A DNA stretch of 64,000 bases, taken from positions 62,001 to 126,000 of the forward strand of contig DAIMKF010000001.1 in the NCBI GenBank assembly GCA_036721855.1, read 5' to 3'. The DNA is from JAHDNZ01 sp036721855 (GTDB taxonomy: Bacteria > Bacillota > DTU065). This document shows positions 26,122 through 34,541 of the stretch, in pieces. The notes below the pieces were generated by a model, which was not told the DNA's origin, did not search any database, and was given only the letters and a program-made list of their open reading frames with translations. Position 1 is the stretch's first letter, and each line of letters starts with the position of its first letter. The position numbers and the translations under genes were made by a program.

Positions 26122-27483
26122 ATGGTAGGTATGACTCCTAAAGAAGTTGTAGCTTATCTAGATAAATATATAGTAGGTCAAGATAAGGCTAAAAAAGCAG
26201 TGGCTATAGCCTTAAGAAACAGACAAAGACGTAAGAGGATAAGTGGCGAGTTAAAAGATGAAATTGCTCCCAAAAATATCCTGATGATAGGCCCTACCGG
26301 TGTTGGCAAAACTGAAATTGCACGAAGACTGGCCCGCTTTGTAGGGGCACCTTTTGTCAAGGTTGAGGCTACTAAGTTTACCGAGGTAGGCTATGTGGGA
26401 CGTGATGTAGAGTCAATCATTAGAGACTTAGTGGAAGAGGCAATCCGCATAGTAAAAAAACGCCGCTTAGAAGAGGTTCGGGAAAAAGCCAGACTCCAGG
26501 CTGAGTTGGCACTACTTGAGCTTTTGGCTCCAACTAAAAAGGGAGAGGCTAAAAATCCTTTCACCGTGCTTTTTGGTGGGGAGCAAAAGGAAGAAATCCA
26601 GCCCTTAGAAGCTTCTCAAAGAGAAGAGATTGCTTCTAATTTATACCGGGGAGAGCTGGAAGAAAAACTGATAGAGCTTGATGTTCCCGAAAAAGAACGC
26701 CAGGTGGACCTCTTCGCTTTTGGCCTTGATGATCTAAATATCAACTTTCAGGACCTTTTTAGTGGCTTTTTGCCTAAAAAGACGGTTAAAAAGAAAGTTA
26801 CGGTAAAAAAGGCCAGAGAAATTTTAACCGAACTGGAAGCAGAAAAACTTTTGGATATGGATGCAGTTAATCAAGAAGCAATTATTCTTGCAGAAAACGA
26901 AGGCATTGTTTTTATTGATGAGATCGATAAAATTGTTGGTGGGCACTCCCAAGATGGTCCTGAGGTATCCCGAGAAGGAGTACAAAGAGATATATTACCC
27001 ATTATCGAAGGGTCCAATGTACCTACACGTTATGGCCATGTTAAAACAGATTATATTCTTTTTATTGCCGCCGGTGCCTTTCATATCTCAAAACCCTCTG
27101 AACTAATACCTGAACTCCAAGGACGTCTGCCGGTTAGGGTAGAACTGTCTAGTCTTTCCGAAGATGATTTTGTGCGTATTTTAATAGAACCTAAAAATTC
27201 CTTGCTGTTTCAATATCGTGAACTTCTAAAAACCGAAGGGGTTATACTAGAGTTTACCGATTCAGGTGTTAGAGAGATTGCTGTTTCAGCTCGCAAAGTA
27301 AATGAAAACACAGAAGATATCGGTGCTAGAAGATTGCATACTATTTTAGAGGCCGTACTGGAAGATGTCTCTTTTGAGGCCCCTGAACTTGGCGGGCAAA
27401 CAATTACCATAGACACTAAATATGTTGAGGCAAAACTTGGTGAACTTATTAAAAATAAGGATCTTAGTCAATACATTCTCTAG
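26122..27483 (+). CDS. hslU: ATP-dependent protease ATPase subunit HslU
   Basis: AAA+ unfoldase (ClpY) that feeds substrates to HslV. 453 residues: Walker A GPTGVGKTEIAR (about 56), the pore loop GYVGRDVESI (about 92), an intermediate I domain (about 115-245), Walker B IVFIDEIDKI (about 263) and the C-terminal SSD ending in the conserved SQYIL tail that docks in HslV. The codY gene that follows hslU in Bacillus is absent; a bidirectional terminator comes instead. Confidence 0.97.
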   Translation: MVGMTPKEVVAYLDKYIVGQDKAKKAVAIALRNRQRRKRISGELKDEIAPKNILMIGPTGVGKTEIARRLARFVGAPFVKVEATKFTEVGYVGRDVESIIRDLVEEAIRIVKKRRLEEVREKARLQAELALLELLAPTKKGEAKNPFTVLFGGEQKEEIQPLEASQREEIASNLYRGELEEKLIELDVPEKERQVDLFAFGLDDLNINFQDLFSGFLPKKTVKKKVTVKKAREILTELEAEKLLDMDAVNQEAIILAENEGIVFIDEIDKIVGGHSQDGPEVSREGVQRDILPIIEGSNVPTRYGHVKTDYILFIAAGAFHISKPSELIPELQGRLPVRVELSSLSEDDFVRILIEPKNSLLFQYRELLKTEGVILEFTDSGVREIAVSARKVNENTEDIGARRLHTILEAVLEDVSFEAPELGGQTITIDTKYVEAKLGELIKNKDLSQYIL

Positions 27484-27494
27484 ATCTGTATAAG

Positions 27495-27526
27495 AAAAAG
27501 CCTCTGAAGTGCAGAGGCTTTTTTTG
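27495..27526. terminator. Bidirectional terminator between hslU and the caspase-like gene
   Basis: GCCTCTG (27500-27506) pairs with CAGAGGC (27512-27518). A T-run follows on the right and an A-run precedes on the left, so it serves the two converging genes. Confidence 0.92.
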
Positions 27527-27545
27527 ATCTAAGTTAAGAAAAAGA

Positions 27546-28625
27546 CTAATAACGATACAAGACAGGGTTGATATTCAGGTTATCTTCAAAGATAGGTGTT
27601 TGTAAGTTTCCTTCCGGAAAATTAAGATTAGCAAAGGATCTTTGAATATAGGCAAAGATCTCTTGAGCGGATATTTTACCATCTCCGTTAGTATCGGCAT
27701 TGCGGTTTATAAGGCCAAGAAGGAAGTGCTTGGTAAATAGACCTAAACCGCCATCATTGCTGTATTGGTAGGAAACCTCAGTGGCTTGCGAAGAAGCAAG
27801 TAGTACATAACCTGAGTTTTGCAGGGCTTTCGGTGCGGGCTTTCTTACAGTAGGTTTACCATCGAAAAGCGAACCTGAATAGCATGAATCCATGACCAGA
27901 GTTATTTCTTTGGTAGGCATCTGCAAAAAGTGCTCTGAAAGGTCAAGATCGGACAAAGAGTCGTACGGATTCTCTTTAGAATAATTATATAAAAGCAGAT
28001 GGTCATAAGAACCATGCCCGGAAAAATAGACCACCAGGTAATCTTCGGGTTGAAGTTCCTTTTTAAGACGGTTAAAGATGTTTAGGATATTGTCCCTAGA
28101 AGCATCTTGATCACGTACGGTAATAACTTTATTAGGGGGTTTTACCAAAAACTGTTCCACAGCATTGGCATCAGCCGAATATAGTGAAGGTATTTTAGCA
28201 TAGAGACTTACACCGATTATAAAGTAATAACCTTTACCGACAGGATAAAAAACTGTATTAATGGTGTGAGGCAAAACCTCAACCTCAAATTCTCGGGAAA
28301 TATTGCCAAAAGGAGCTGTGACCACCAAGGTTTGCAAACCCTCCGGCAGATCCTTTAGCCAAAAAGCTCCACTATTATTAGAAAAAGTGGTGAGGTTAGT
28401 GTTTTTGACTTTGATCAAGGCACCTTTAAGTGGTTTATAACCAAGCGGTATTCCCGTTTGAGAACTTACTGCCTTTAGATTGTTATTTTCTTGAGTAAGC
28501 TCCTCACGGATAACTATTGTACCGGCAATGTCTCCCCGTCTTATATTATTAGATAAACAACCTGTTAAAAAAGTTACTAGTAAAAGCAAAAAGATCAGTA
28601 AAGGACAATGTCTATCCTTATACAT
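27546..28625 (-). CDS. Caspase-like (peptidase C14) lipoprotein with EF-hand
   Basis: A 359-residue predicted lipoprotein. The N-terminal hydrophobic segment ends in a lipobox LTGC (Cys about 22), so it should be anchored outside the membrane. Next comes a beta-sandwich like carboxypeptidase-regulatory repeats (about 33-120: PLKGALIKVKN, FWLKDLPEG). The caspase fold follows with His in YFSGHGSYD (about 203) and the nucleophile Cys in MDSCYSGS (about 246), both intact. After it lies an EF-hand-like loop, DTNGDGKISAQE (about 308-319), which suggests calcium dependence. Its ATG is 15 bases downstream of the lipid-kinase stop, so they form one operon. The substrate is unknown. Confidence 0.88.
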   Translation of the reverse strand: MYKDRHCPLLIFLLLLVTFLTGCLSNNIRRGDIAGTIVIREELTQENNNLKAVSSQTGIPLGYKPLKGALIKVKNTNLTTFSNNSGAFWLKDLPEGLQTLVVTAPFGNISREFEVEVLPHTINTVFYPVGKGYYFIIGVSLYAKIPSLYSADANAVEQFLVKPPNKVITVRDQDASRDNILNIFNRLKKELQPEDYLVVYFSGHGSYDHLLLYNYSKENPYDSLSDLDLSEHFLQMPTKEITLVMDSCYSGSLFDGKPTVRKPAPKALQNSGYVLLASSQATEVSYQYSNDGGLGLFTKHFLLGLINRNADTNGDGKISAQEIFAYIQRSFANLNFPEGNLQTPIFEDNLNINPVLYRY

Positions 28626-28640
28626 AAAAGTTCACCTCTT

Positions 28641-29510
28641 TTAGCTAGGTTGATAGATCAAGAGATTTTCATTGTTAACTGTAGCCTTAAGTGGTGTAAG
28701 ACCTTTGATTTCGCCATCGATCATCTTGGGCGCAGGTTCTAAACTGGTTATAGTCACATTTTTAGCTTTAAGAAACTCTACATGCGGGTGATTAACATGC
28801 TTGCCCGAATAGACTCCAGGCAGTAGCTTTAATACTTCAAAACCCTTGGTATCACGTACAATAACAACATCCAAAAGATGATCGGTAGGATTAGCCTTTG
28901 GCGCCAAGAAAAGACCACCACCGGTATAGGGAGTATTCATTACATAAGTAAGGATAGATTTTACCTCACGAACTTTATCATCAGCTTCTATTCTTAGGTT
29001 TAATGGTTTTAAACAAAAGGCAGAAGCCACAATATCCAGATAGATGGCCATAGAACCTCTGATTAGACGGCGGTTTCTTTTGCTGTTTACCCTAAGCATA
29101 ACATCAGAGGCTAAACCCAGAGCCACCGAAGAAACAAAAAGGCCTTCATTTTCCAGACCTAAATTGATGGCTTTTACTTTTCCGTCGGTAAGGGTTTGTA
29201 AACCCTCTATACCAAAGGGTATTTTTAAAGAACGCGCCAAATCGTTTCCTGTTCCAAGAGGAACTAGGCACAAAGGTTTATCTTTGGGCATGCCGTTTAC
29301 TATCTCATTGACAGTTCCATCACCGCCAACGGCAATAATCCCCTCATAGTTTTCGGCTTGACCGGCCAACAAAGTGGCGTGATTTGGACCGTTGGTAAGT
29401 TTAAGGTCATATGAGATACCTAGAAGTTTTAGTTCTGCTTCTAACATTGGTAGTGATGCCCTGGCTAACCCTCTGCCGGCGACAGGATTAGCAATTACTA
29501 TAAATCTCAT
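28641..29510 (-). CDS. Diacylglycerol/lipid kinase family protein (YegS/DgkB-like)
   Basis: A 289-residue soluble lipid kinase of the DAGK_cat family, transferring phosphate from ATP to diacylglycerol or a related lipid at the inner membrane face. Nucleotide-binding motifs are clear: GGDGTVNEIVNG (about residues 63-74) and PLGTGNDLAR (about 84-93). The C-terminal beta domain ends with MIDGEIKG. The N-terminus IVIANPVAGRG is typical. It lies between the dnaE-like gene (133 bases upstream) and the caspase-like lipoprotein. It may share the SOS-type promoter by read-through or have its own. Confidence 0.92.
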   Translation of the reverse strand: MRFIVIANPVAGRGLARASLPMLEAELKLLGISYDLKLTNGPNHATLLAGQAENYEGIIAVGGDGTVNEIVNGMPKDKPLCLVPLGTGNDLARSLKIPFGIEGLQTLTDGKVKAINLGLENEGLFVSSVALGLASDVMLRVNSKRNRRLIRGSMAIYLDIVASAFCLKPLNLRIEADDKVREVKSILTYVMNTPYTGGGLFLAPKANPTDHLLDVVIVRDTKGFEVLKLLPGVYSGKHVNHPHVEFLKAKNVTITSLEPAPKMIDGEIKGLTPLKATVNNENLLIYQPS

Positions 29511-29643
29511 TTTTAAGCCTCGCTTTTTAGTGTCTTTTAGATCGCATTAATTTAATGTTCTACTTAAAAAATATTCGCTTATTTATACCTCCATTCCTGC
29601 TCTGACTTCCGGAAATAAACAATTCTGGCAACTCTGACCTTAA

Positions 29644-32436
29644 TTAACAGCTGCTGGCAGGAGGACCGAGGTAGGATATGTTTTTCATTAAAAGATTAGG
29701 TGCACGCTTACGATCTAATGTTCCGGAAACTAAAGCGATGCCGCCTTCTTTAATAGTTAGCTTATCTTGTTTGGGAAAGTAAGTGACATCAACCTGGCCG
29801 GTTTCATCTTCCATGACAAAAAAGACTACCGGCCGGCCGCTTTTTGTCGGTGGACGGTGTGGTTTTAGAATCTGACCGGCAAAAAAGATGGGCCCCTCAG
29901 CTTCAAGTGCCTTTTTGGCTGTTAACACCGAATCAGGTAAGCTTGGGCGGTAAAAATCCATGACATGATAAAATGGGGAGAGGTTTAAGACCAGCATTTC
30001 TCTTAAAAAGCGATCCCAGAGTGAAAAATCTCCAGACAGAGGCTTACTTCCCCAAAGTTCCCACAGGAGACTGCGGCGACTTTGCGCAAAGCTATCAAGA
30101 GCACCGGATAAAACTAAAAGACGGCACTCTTTCTCGGGAACGAATTCTAAATCGCGCAAAGAGTTAAAGGGACGCCTCTTTATGATCTCGTCTAAGGTTT
30201 TTTCAGAGAAGCCTTTAATAAGTTTAAGCCCTAAAAAGATTTGCCCGGCACTGCCTGTGGTCATAAGAGGTGAGGTGTTGATATCCAAAGGAATAATTTT
30301 AACACCTAGGCGTTTAGCTTCCCAAAGCAGAGACTGAGGCGGATAATACCCCAGAGGCTGGTTGTTAATAAGGGCTGCAAAAAACTCTGCCGGGTAGTGA
30401 CAGCGCAAATAAGCAGTTTTATAGGCTGTTTGGGCAAAAGAAGCCGAATGGGCCTCGCAAAGGCCATAACCGGCAAAACTTTCCAAGGTATCAAAAACAC
30501 TGACAGCGGTTTCCAAAGAGGCTCCTCGTTGCTGAGCCTTTTCCAAGAAGAGACGGCGAAACTGTTTTAATTCCACTTCGCGTTTTTTACTGGTCAAAGC
30601 TTTTCTGAGTTTATCCGACTCACCCAGGGTAAAGCCGGCTAAAACCGTAGCAATTTGCAGAATCTGTTCTTGAAAGACAATCAGACCGTAGGTTTTTTCC
30701 AGATAAGGTTTTACTTCCGGAGTAAGATAGGATACCTCTTCTTGTTGCAGGTGACGCTTGATAAAAGGCTCTACCATATTACCCTTAATGGGACCGGGCC
30801 TAATTAAGGCTATACTTGCGACAAGATCATTAAAATTACTGGGTTTAATTCTTTGCTGCAGGCCTCTTTGGGCCGGACTTTCCAGTTGAAAGATACCTAA
30901 GCTTTTTCCGGAGGCCAGCATCTTATACGTGGACTTGTCGTTATCTTTAATCGGCAGGTTTAGCTCGGAAAGCGCACCTAAGGTGCGCAAAGATAAAAGA
31001 TCTAGCTTGACAAGTCCCATCTCTTCGATGTCATCTTTGTCAAAGGCGATAATAGTTTTGCCCTGGGAGGATTTTACTAAGGGTACGTGACAGGCAAGAT
31101 CTTTAGAAGCAATGGCCAGGCCGCTAGAGTGAGTTGCTATATGCCGAGGCAGTCCATACATTTTATCTACTAAAACCGGCAGCAGATTTTCCGGAAGACC
31201 GATACGCAAAAGATCATTTTTGGCTAAATCTTCCCGGTAGCGATGAAAAGCACAGATGCTGGCGATATGTTCAGAGCCATATTTGTTCTCTAAAAACTCC
31301 CTTAGCTCTAAACGCCTCTGCCAATCAAAATCGATGTCGATATCGGGCTGGTTATTGCGTTCGAGGCTGAGAAAACGTTCAAAGACCAGATTGTGGGCTA
31401 TGGGGTCAACCTGTGTCAAATCAAGACAGTAGCTTACTAGGGATCCGGCCGCAGAGCCACGTCCCTGGTAGGTAATTTTTTGCCTTTTGGCAAAACTAAT
31501 CAGCTCTTGAACCAACAAAAAATAACCGGCATAGCCCAAGGTGGAAATGACATCTAATTCATAGTTCAAACGTTTTTTTGCGGCCTCATTGCCCAGGGGA
31601 TATTTTCTGTCAAATCCCTCTAAGGCAAGAGCTGTCAAGTTTTGTTTGGCTTTTGGTACTTCCGGTAAAAGCTTAGGAGGTGTAAGGGGTTTTAACTCCG
31701 GAATCTCAGCAAGAAGATAGGCACCTTCTAAAGCTTTTGGGAAATCCTTAAATCTCGTGGCTAATTCTTCGCGACTGCAAAGATAACCGGCATTATTAAA
31801 GGATCTTTCCGGATGAACATCATTTAGGCCGATGCCAAGACGGATGCAATTTAGACAATCGTGAACGGGAAAACCCTCGGGATAGGCGTAATGGACATCT
31901 ACAGTGGCTACCATCGGCAACTTTAATTTATGTGCCAGCTCAGAAAGGGTAGTTAAAAGCTGTTGTGTTTTTGGTAACCTTTCATGACTCATTTCAATAA
32001 AAAAGCGACCCTTAAAGAGGGAAGACCAGTTTTGTGCCAGTTCTAAAGCTTCCCGATAGCGTTTTTTAAGGAGGAGTTTTTGTAATCTAGAATGGCGACA
32101 ACCCGAAAGAACCAGGATACCCTCTCCGGAGGGGAGGGTATCAAAAGTCTTTACAGGACTGTTTAAGTAGCAGCAGATTTTTTGATAACCCAGGTAGTTT
32201 TCTGCCAGCAAAGTAAGGTGGCTTTCATCGGCAAGAGTCACTTCACAGCCGATAATTGGTTTGATACTGGCCTCAAGAGCCAGACGATGAAATTCAAAAA
32301 CGCCGGAGATACTGTCATGATCAGTAAGAGCCATGGCTTTATATCCAAGTTCACTGCCTCTTTTAATCAGTTCATAAGGATTGCTGGCTCCATCAAGTAG
32401 TGAATAGGCTGAATGGGTATGCAAAGAGATAGTCAT
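29644..32436 (-). CDS. DnaE-type DNA polymerase III alpha subunit, DnaE2/ImuC-like
   Basis: C-family polymerase of 930 residues, shorter than replicative DnaE (about 1100-1160). Order: N-terminal PHP domain (HTHSAYSLLDG, TDHDSISG, PIIGCEVTL, DVHYAYP); the polymerase palm with the catalytic Asp motif PDIDIDFDW (about 362); fingers; tandem helix-hairpin-helix; and an OB fold (VVFFVMEDETGQVDVTYF, about 850-925). It lacks the long C-terminal tau-binding region. Together with the upstream DUF6504-like and ImuB-like genes and an SOS box, this points to an error-prone polymerase (ImuC/DnaE2) used in damage tolerance. A second replicative DnaE cannot be excluded from sequence alone. Confidence 0.85.
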   Translation of the reverse strand: MTISLHTHSAYSLLDGASNPYELIKRGSELGYKAMALTDHDSISGVFEFHRLALEASIKPIIGCEVTLADESHLTLLAENYLGYQKICCYLNSPVKTFDTLPSGEGILVLSGCRHSRLQKLLLKKRYREALELAQNWSSLFKGRFFIEMSHERLPKTQQLLTTLSELAHKLKLPMVATVDVHYAYPEGFPVHDCLNCIRLGIGLNDVHPERSFNNAGYLCSREELATRFKDFPKALEGAYLLAEIPELKPLTPPKLLPEVPKAKQNLTALALEGFDRKYPLGNEAAKKRLNYELDVISTLGYAGYFLLVQELISFAKRQKITYQGRGSAAGSLVSYCLDLTQVDPIAHNLVFERFLSLERNNQPDIDIDFDWQRRLELREFLENKYGSEHIASICAFHRYREDLAKNDLLRIGLPENLLPVLVDKMYGLPRHIATHSSGLAIASKDLACHVPLVKSSQGKTIIAFDKDDIEEMGLVKLDLLSLRTLGALSELNLPIKDNDKSTYKMLASGKSLGIFQLESPAQRGLQQRIKPSNFNDLVASIALIRPGPIKGNMVEPFIKRHLQQEEVSYLTPEVKPYLEKTYGLIVFQEQILQIATVLAGFTLGESDKLRKALTSKKREVELKQFRRLFLEKAQQRGASLETAVSVFDTLESFAGYGLCEAHSASFAQTAYKTAYLRCHYPAEFFAALINNQPLGYYPPQSLLWEAKRLGVKIIPLDINTSPLMTTGSAGQIFLGLKLIKGFSEKTLDEIIKRRPFNSLRDLEFVPEKECRLLVLSGALDSFAQSRRSLLWELWGSKPLSGDFSLWDRFLREMLVLNLSPFYHVMDFYRPSLPDSVLTAKKALEAEGPIFFAGQILKPHRPPTKSGRPVVFFVMEDETGQVDVTYFPKQDKLTIKEGGIALVSGTLDRKRAPNLLMKNISYLGPPASSC

Positions 32437-32456
32437 TTATTATTGCCAAGCCCCCT

Positions 32457-32684
32457 TTAGTCATGGCTTTGATAAAGGATGGTCTCTCCTGATGGCGTTT
32501 TGGCGATCTCAAAGAGACCTTCTGGTTTGGTTAAAACCAGTAAAAACTTTAATACAGGTTCACCTTGCCACCAGGCACCACTTTCAAACCAGCTATCTAT
32601 TTCTTTGACAATTGTGTAGTTAACACCGCGGAAAAAGAAACTGTTATTGGTAATTGTTATGGCCTTTTGCCAGAGATGGGACAC
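32457..32684 (-). CDS. DUF6504-like small protein
   Basis: A 75-residue protein. The segment IVKEIDSWFESGAWWQGEPVLKFLLVLT resembles the DUF6504 pattern in which a W-R-x-G-G-x-W-W-x-G-E-P block is followed by beta strands. DUF6504 genes commonly lie beside imuB and dnaE2 in other bacteria, which supports the call. The start is GTG at 32684 with no good ribosome site; another start is possible. It lies 20 bases before the polymerase gene. Function unknown. Confidence 0.65.
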   Translation of the reverse strand: MSHLWQKAITITNNSFFFRGVNYTIVKEIDSWFESGAWWQGEPVLKFLLVLTKPEGLFEIAKTPSGETILYQSHD

Positions 32685-32803
32685 ACTAAACCATTATAAG
32701 AAACTTATAAAACCCTTTAAGGGCTTGATAAGTGTTCTTACAACAGATTCACCACCTTTGTATTATTTAAATATGAGATCTTGCTTTGATTATCACGCTA
32801 AGT

Positions 32804-33631
32804 TTAAAAACCCGTCGCATACCCCCAGATAAAATTAGCCCGGCGCACCTGTTCACGACGGTTTAGAGGGAGGCCTAAACGGAGATGATTTTCTTTTTCC
32901 AAAAGTTGTTCTAAAGCTTCGGGGAGATTAAAGTCAAAAAGGCCGGCCTGTTTCAGTGAGGGAGCTTCCCAACTTAAAGCCACAAGAAATTCCCAAGGAT
33001 AAAGGGTGGCTAAGGATTTTTTTAAGGTTGCAATACCAATCTTATCTTGATTTATTTCCACACTTCCTGTTCCTGAATAAAGCCAGAGAGTACATGTGTG
33101 CGGAGGTAATTGTTTTATTAGGGAAAAAAGAACTTGCTCCAGATCTTTTTCACTGAATCTCTTTTCAAAGGCAGGTGGATGAGGGAGTATTTTTCCCGTA
33201 TAATGGCCACGACAGTAGTGATAAATCTTTTCACCTAAATCTCCTAGACGGCCACGCAAAGTTTCAAGAGGTATTATCTGTAATGAGCCGATTGTCTTAA
33301 AGCCGGTCTCCAAAAACTCAATCAGGACTTTGGTAGGAAGGGGCCAGAGGTAATCAAGGGGAAGTTTAAAAAAAGGCGAGGCATTTTTTAACCAAAATAG
33401 GCCGGGGCGTTTTTTGTAAAGCGCTATAGCTTTGGCAATAAGGATATTGTCGGCTACAACTAAACAACTGTTAAAAGCCTTTCCCCAATCCAGAAGCTCT
33501 TCTTGGCTGGTTGGGCCAAGGTTCAAGGCATATCCTGACAATTCTTCGGCAAAAAACGGTGTTTGGCAATACACTTGATAGCGTTTTTCTAGGCTTGGTG
33601 CAGTTAATAGATAGGCAAACAAGAAACTCAC
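32804..33631 (-). CDS. Reduced ImuB-like Y-family polymerase homologue
   Basis: 275 residues against about 450-550 for ImuB. The thumb region is clear: PLDYLWPLPTKVLIEFLETGFKTIGSLQIIPLETLRGRLGDLGEKIYHYCRG (about residues 91-142) follows the ImuB helix-hairpin-helix pattern, including the 'tLgdLa.lP...l..rfG' run. A little-finger-like domain follows (PPAFEKRF onward). The N-terminal palm is strongly shortened and I see no catalytic Asp-Glu pair. ImuB is itself often catalytically dead and acts as a hub to the clamp and polymerase. The annotated start is GTG 33631; TTG 33622 behind GGGGTGAG is an alternative. Expressed first from an SOS-type promoter. Confidence 0.68.
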   Translation of the reverse strand: MSFLFAYLLTAPSLEKRYQVYCQTPFFAEELSGYALNLGPTSQEELLDWGKAFNSCLVVADNILIAKAIALYKKRPGLFWLKNASPFFKLPLDYLWPLPTKVLIEFLETGFKTIGSLQIIPLETLRGRLGDLGEKIYHYCRGHYTGKILPHPPAFEKRFSEKDLEQVLFSLIKQLPPHTCTLWLYSGTGSVEINQDKIGIATLKKSLATLYPWEFLVALSWEAPSLKQAGLFDFNLPEALEQLLEKENHLRLGLPLNRREQVRRANFIWGYATGF

Positions 33632-33638
33632 CCCATAC

Positions 33639-33652
33639 CGAACATATGTTCT
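33639..33652 (-). promoter_or_regulatory. LexA (SOS) box of the mutasome operon
   Basis: CGAACATATGTTCT is a near-perfect match to the Bacillota LexA site CGAAC-N4-GTTCG (one end base differs). On the reverse strand it begins nine bases after the -10 hexamer, so it covers the transcription start. Confidence 0.88.
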
Positions 33653-33660
33653 ATACCTTG

Positions 33661-33689
33661 ATTATATAGATATTTTTAGAGAAAAGCAA
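33661..33689 (-). promoter_or_regulatory. Sigma-A promoter of the mutasome operon
   Basis: On the reverse strand TTGCTT (33689-33684), a 17-base spacer and a perfect TATAAT (33666-33661). The SOS box lies immediately downstream. Confidence 0.85.
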
Positions 33690-34034
33690 CTTTTTAAGAC
33701 TGAAATTTATTACCTACTCCAGAAGTAAGGGTTAAAAAAGAAATCTCTTTGATTTGAGCCTTATCAATTGCTAGATCGACCAACTTTTAGAAGTTGCTTT
33801 GTCGATTTTGGGAAATGTTTTCAAGGTGTTTTGCTCTCAGAGTGAAGGTGGTCCCTTTTTTTATGGAAGCTTCATTGAAGTTAAAAAAACAGCGTTTTCA
33901 TTTTTTATATAAGAATGGGACCAAAGACCTAGGCGAAATAAAAAGTAACTTTTAGTTTTATGGTGAATTTAATAATAAATAGGTTTAAAAAGCCGTTCAC
34001 GTATTTATGATTATTAAATAGGGCTAATTAATTA
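33690..34034. other. Intergenic region between the SOS operon and the flagellar operon
   Basis: No gene seen. It holds a hairpin of ATCGAC/GTCGAT (33775-33780 / 33801-33806) enclosing CAACTT-TTAG-AAGTTG, and a widely spaced inverted repeat TGGTCCC / GGGACCA (near 33848 and 33916). Both lie upstream of the flgB promoter, so their role is unclear; they could be operator dyads. Confidence 0.5.
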
Positions 34035-34063
34035 CTGAGAAATACCAGCCGATCAGATATAAT
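34035..34063 (+). promoter_or_regulatory. Candidate sigma-A promoter of the flagellar operon
   Basis: CTGAGA (34035-34040; four of six matches to the consensus), a 17-base spacer and a perfect TATAAT (34058-34063). It predicts a 70-base leader for flgB. Confidence 0.6.
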
Positions 34064-34084
34064 TTTAAGTAATTGTTAAAATTG

Positions 34085-34122
34085 CTTGGGTGATCTTAGG
34101 ACAAACTTATCTAATCCCCAAG
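34085..34122 (+). promoter_or_regulatory. Hairpin abutting the flgB ribosome-binding site
   Basis: CTTGGG (34085-34090) pairs with CCCAAG (34117-34122). The right arm ends exactly where the AAGGG ribosome site begins, so folding could affect translation of the first flagellar gene. Confidence 0.45.
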
Positions 34123-34139
34123 AAGGGTGTTGATCTAAA

Positions 34140-34541
34140 ATGCGTATCTTTGGTTATCAAGAACAAATCCAAAAAAAAGCTCTTGATCTGAGTAGCAAAC
34201 GGTTTAAGCAAATTTCCAACAACATTGCCAACGTCAATACACCTAACTATCAGGCAGAAGTTATGAATTTTGAAGAAGAACTACAAGCAGCACTAGCAAA
34301 AAAAACCGGTCTTAATTTAGTCAAGACTCACTCGGCTCATATTGCTCAAAAATCGTTTATAAAAACAGCAACTACCCTTAGACCGTCTAAAACAATAATG
34401 CGTTCAGATCAAAATAATGTTGATGTTGAACAAGAGACAGCAGCGTTGATTGAAAACTATATCTATTATTCGGGAGTTGCCGAAGGACTAAACAGTAAGT
34501 TTAGATTATTACAATCTGTTGTGCAGGGAGGTAGACAATAA
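34140..34541 (+). CDS. flgB: Flagellar basal-body rod protein FlgB
   Basis: Proximal rod component that links the rod to the MS ring, exported by the flagellar type III system. The 133-residue protein carries the rod/hook N-terminal signature QISNNIANVNTPNYQAEVMNFEEEL. The C-terminal helix has LIENYIYYSGVAEGLNSKFRLL. AGAAGGG lies upstream. First gene of an approximately 25-kb operon. Confidence 0.95.
   Translation: MRIFGYQEQIQKKALDLSSKRFKQISNNIANVNTPNYQAEVMNFEEELQAALAKKTGLNLVKTHSAHIAQKSFIKTATTLRPSKTIMRSDQNNVDVEQETAALIENYIYYSGVAEGLNSKFRLLQSVVQGGRQ

Noticed and set aside
34064..34139. c-di-GMP riboswitch in the flgB leader
   Set aside because: None of the conserved segments of class I or II could be found.
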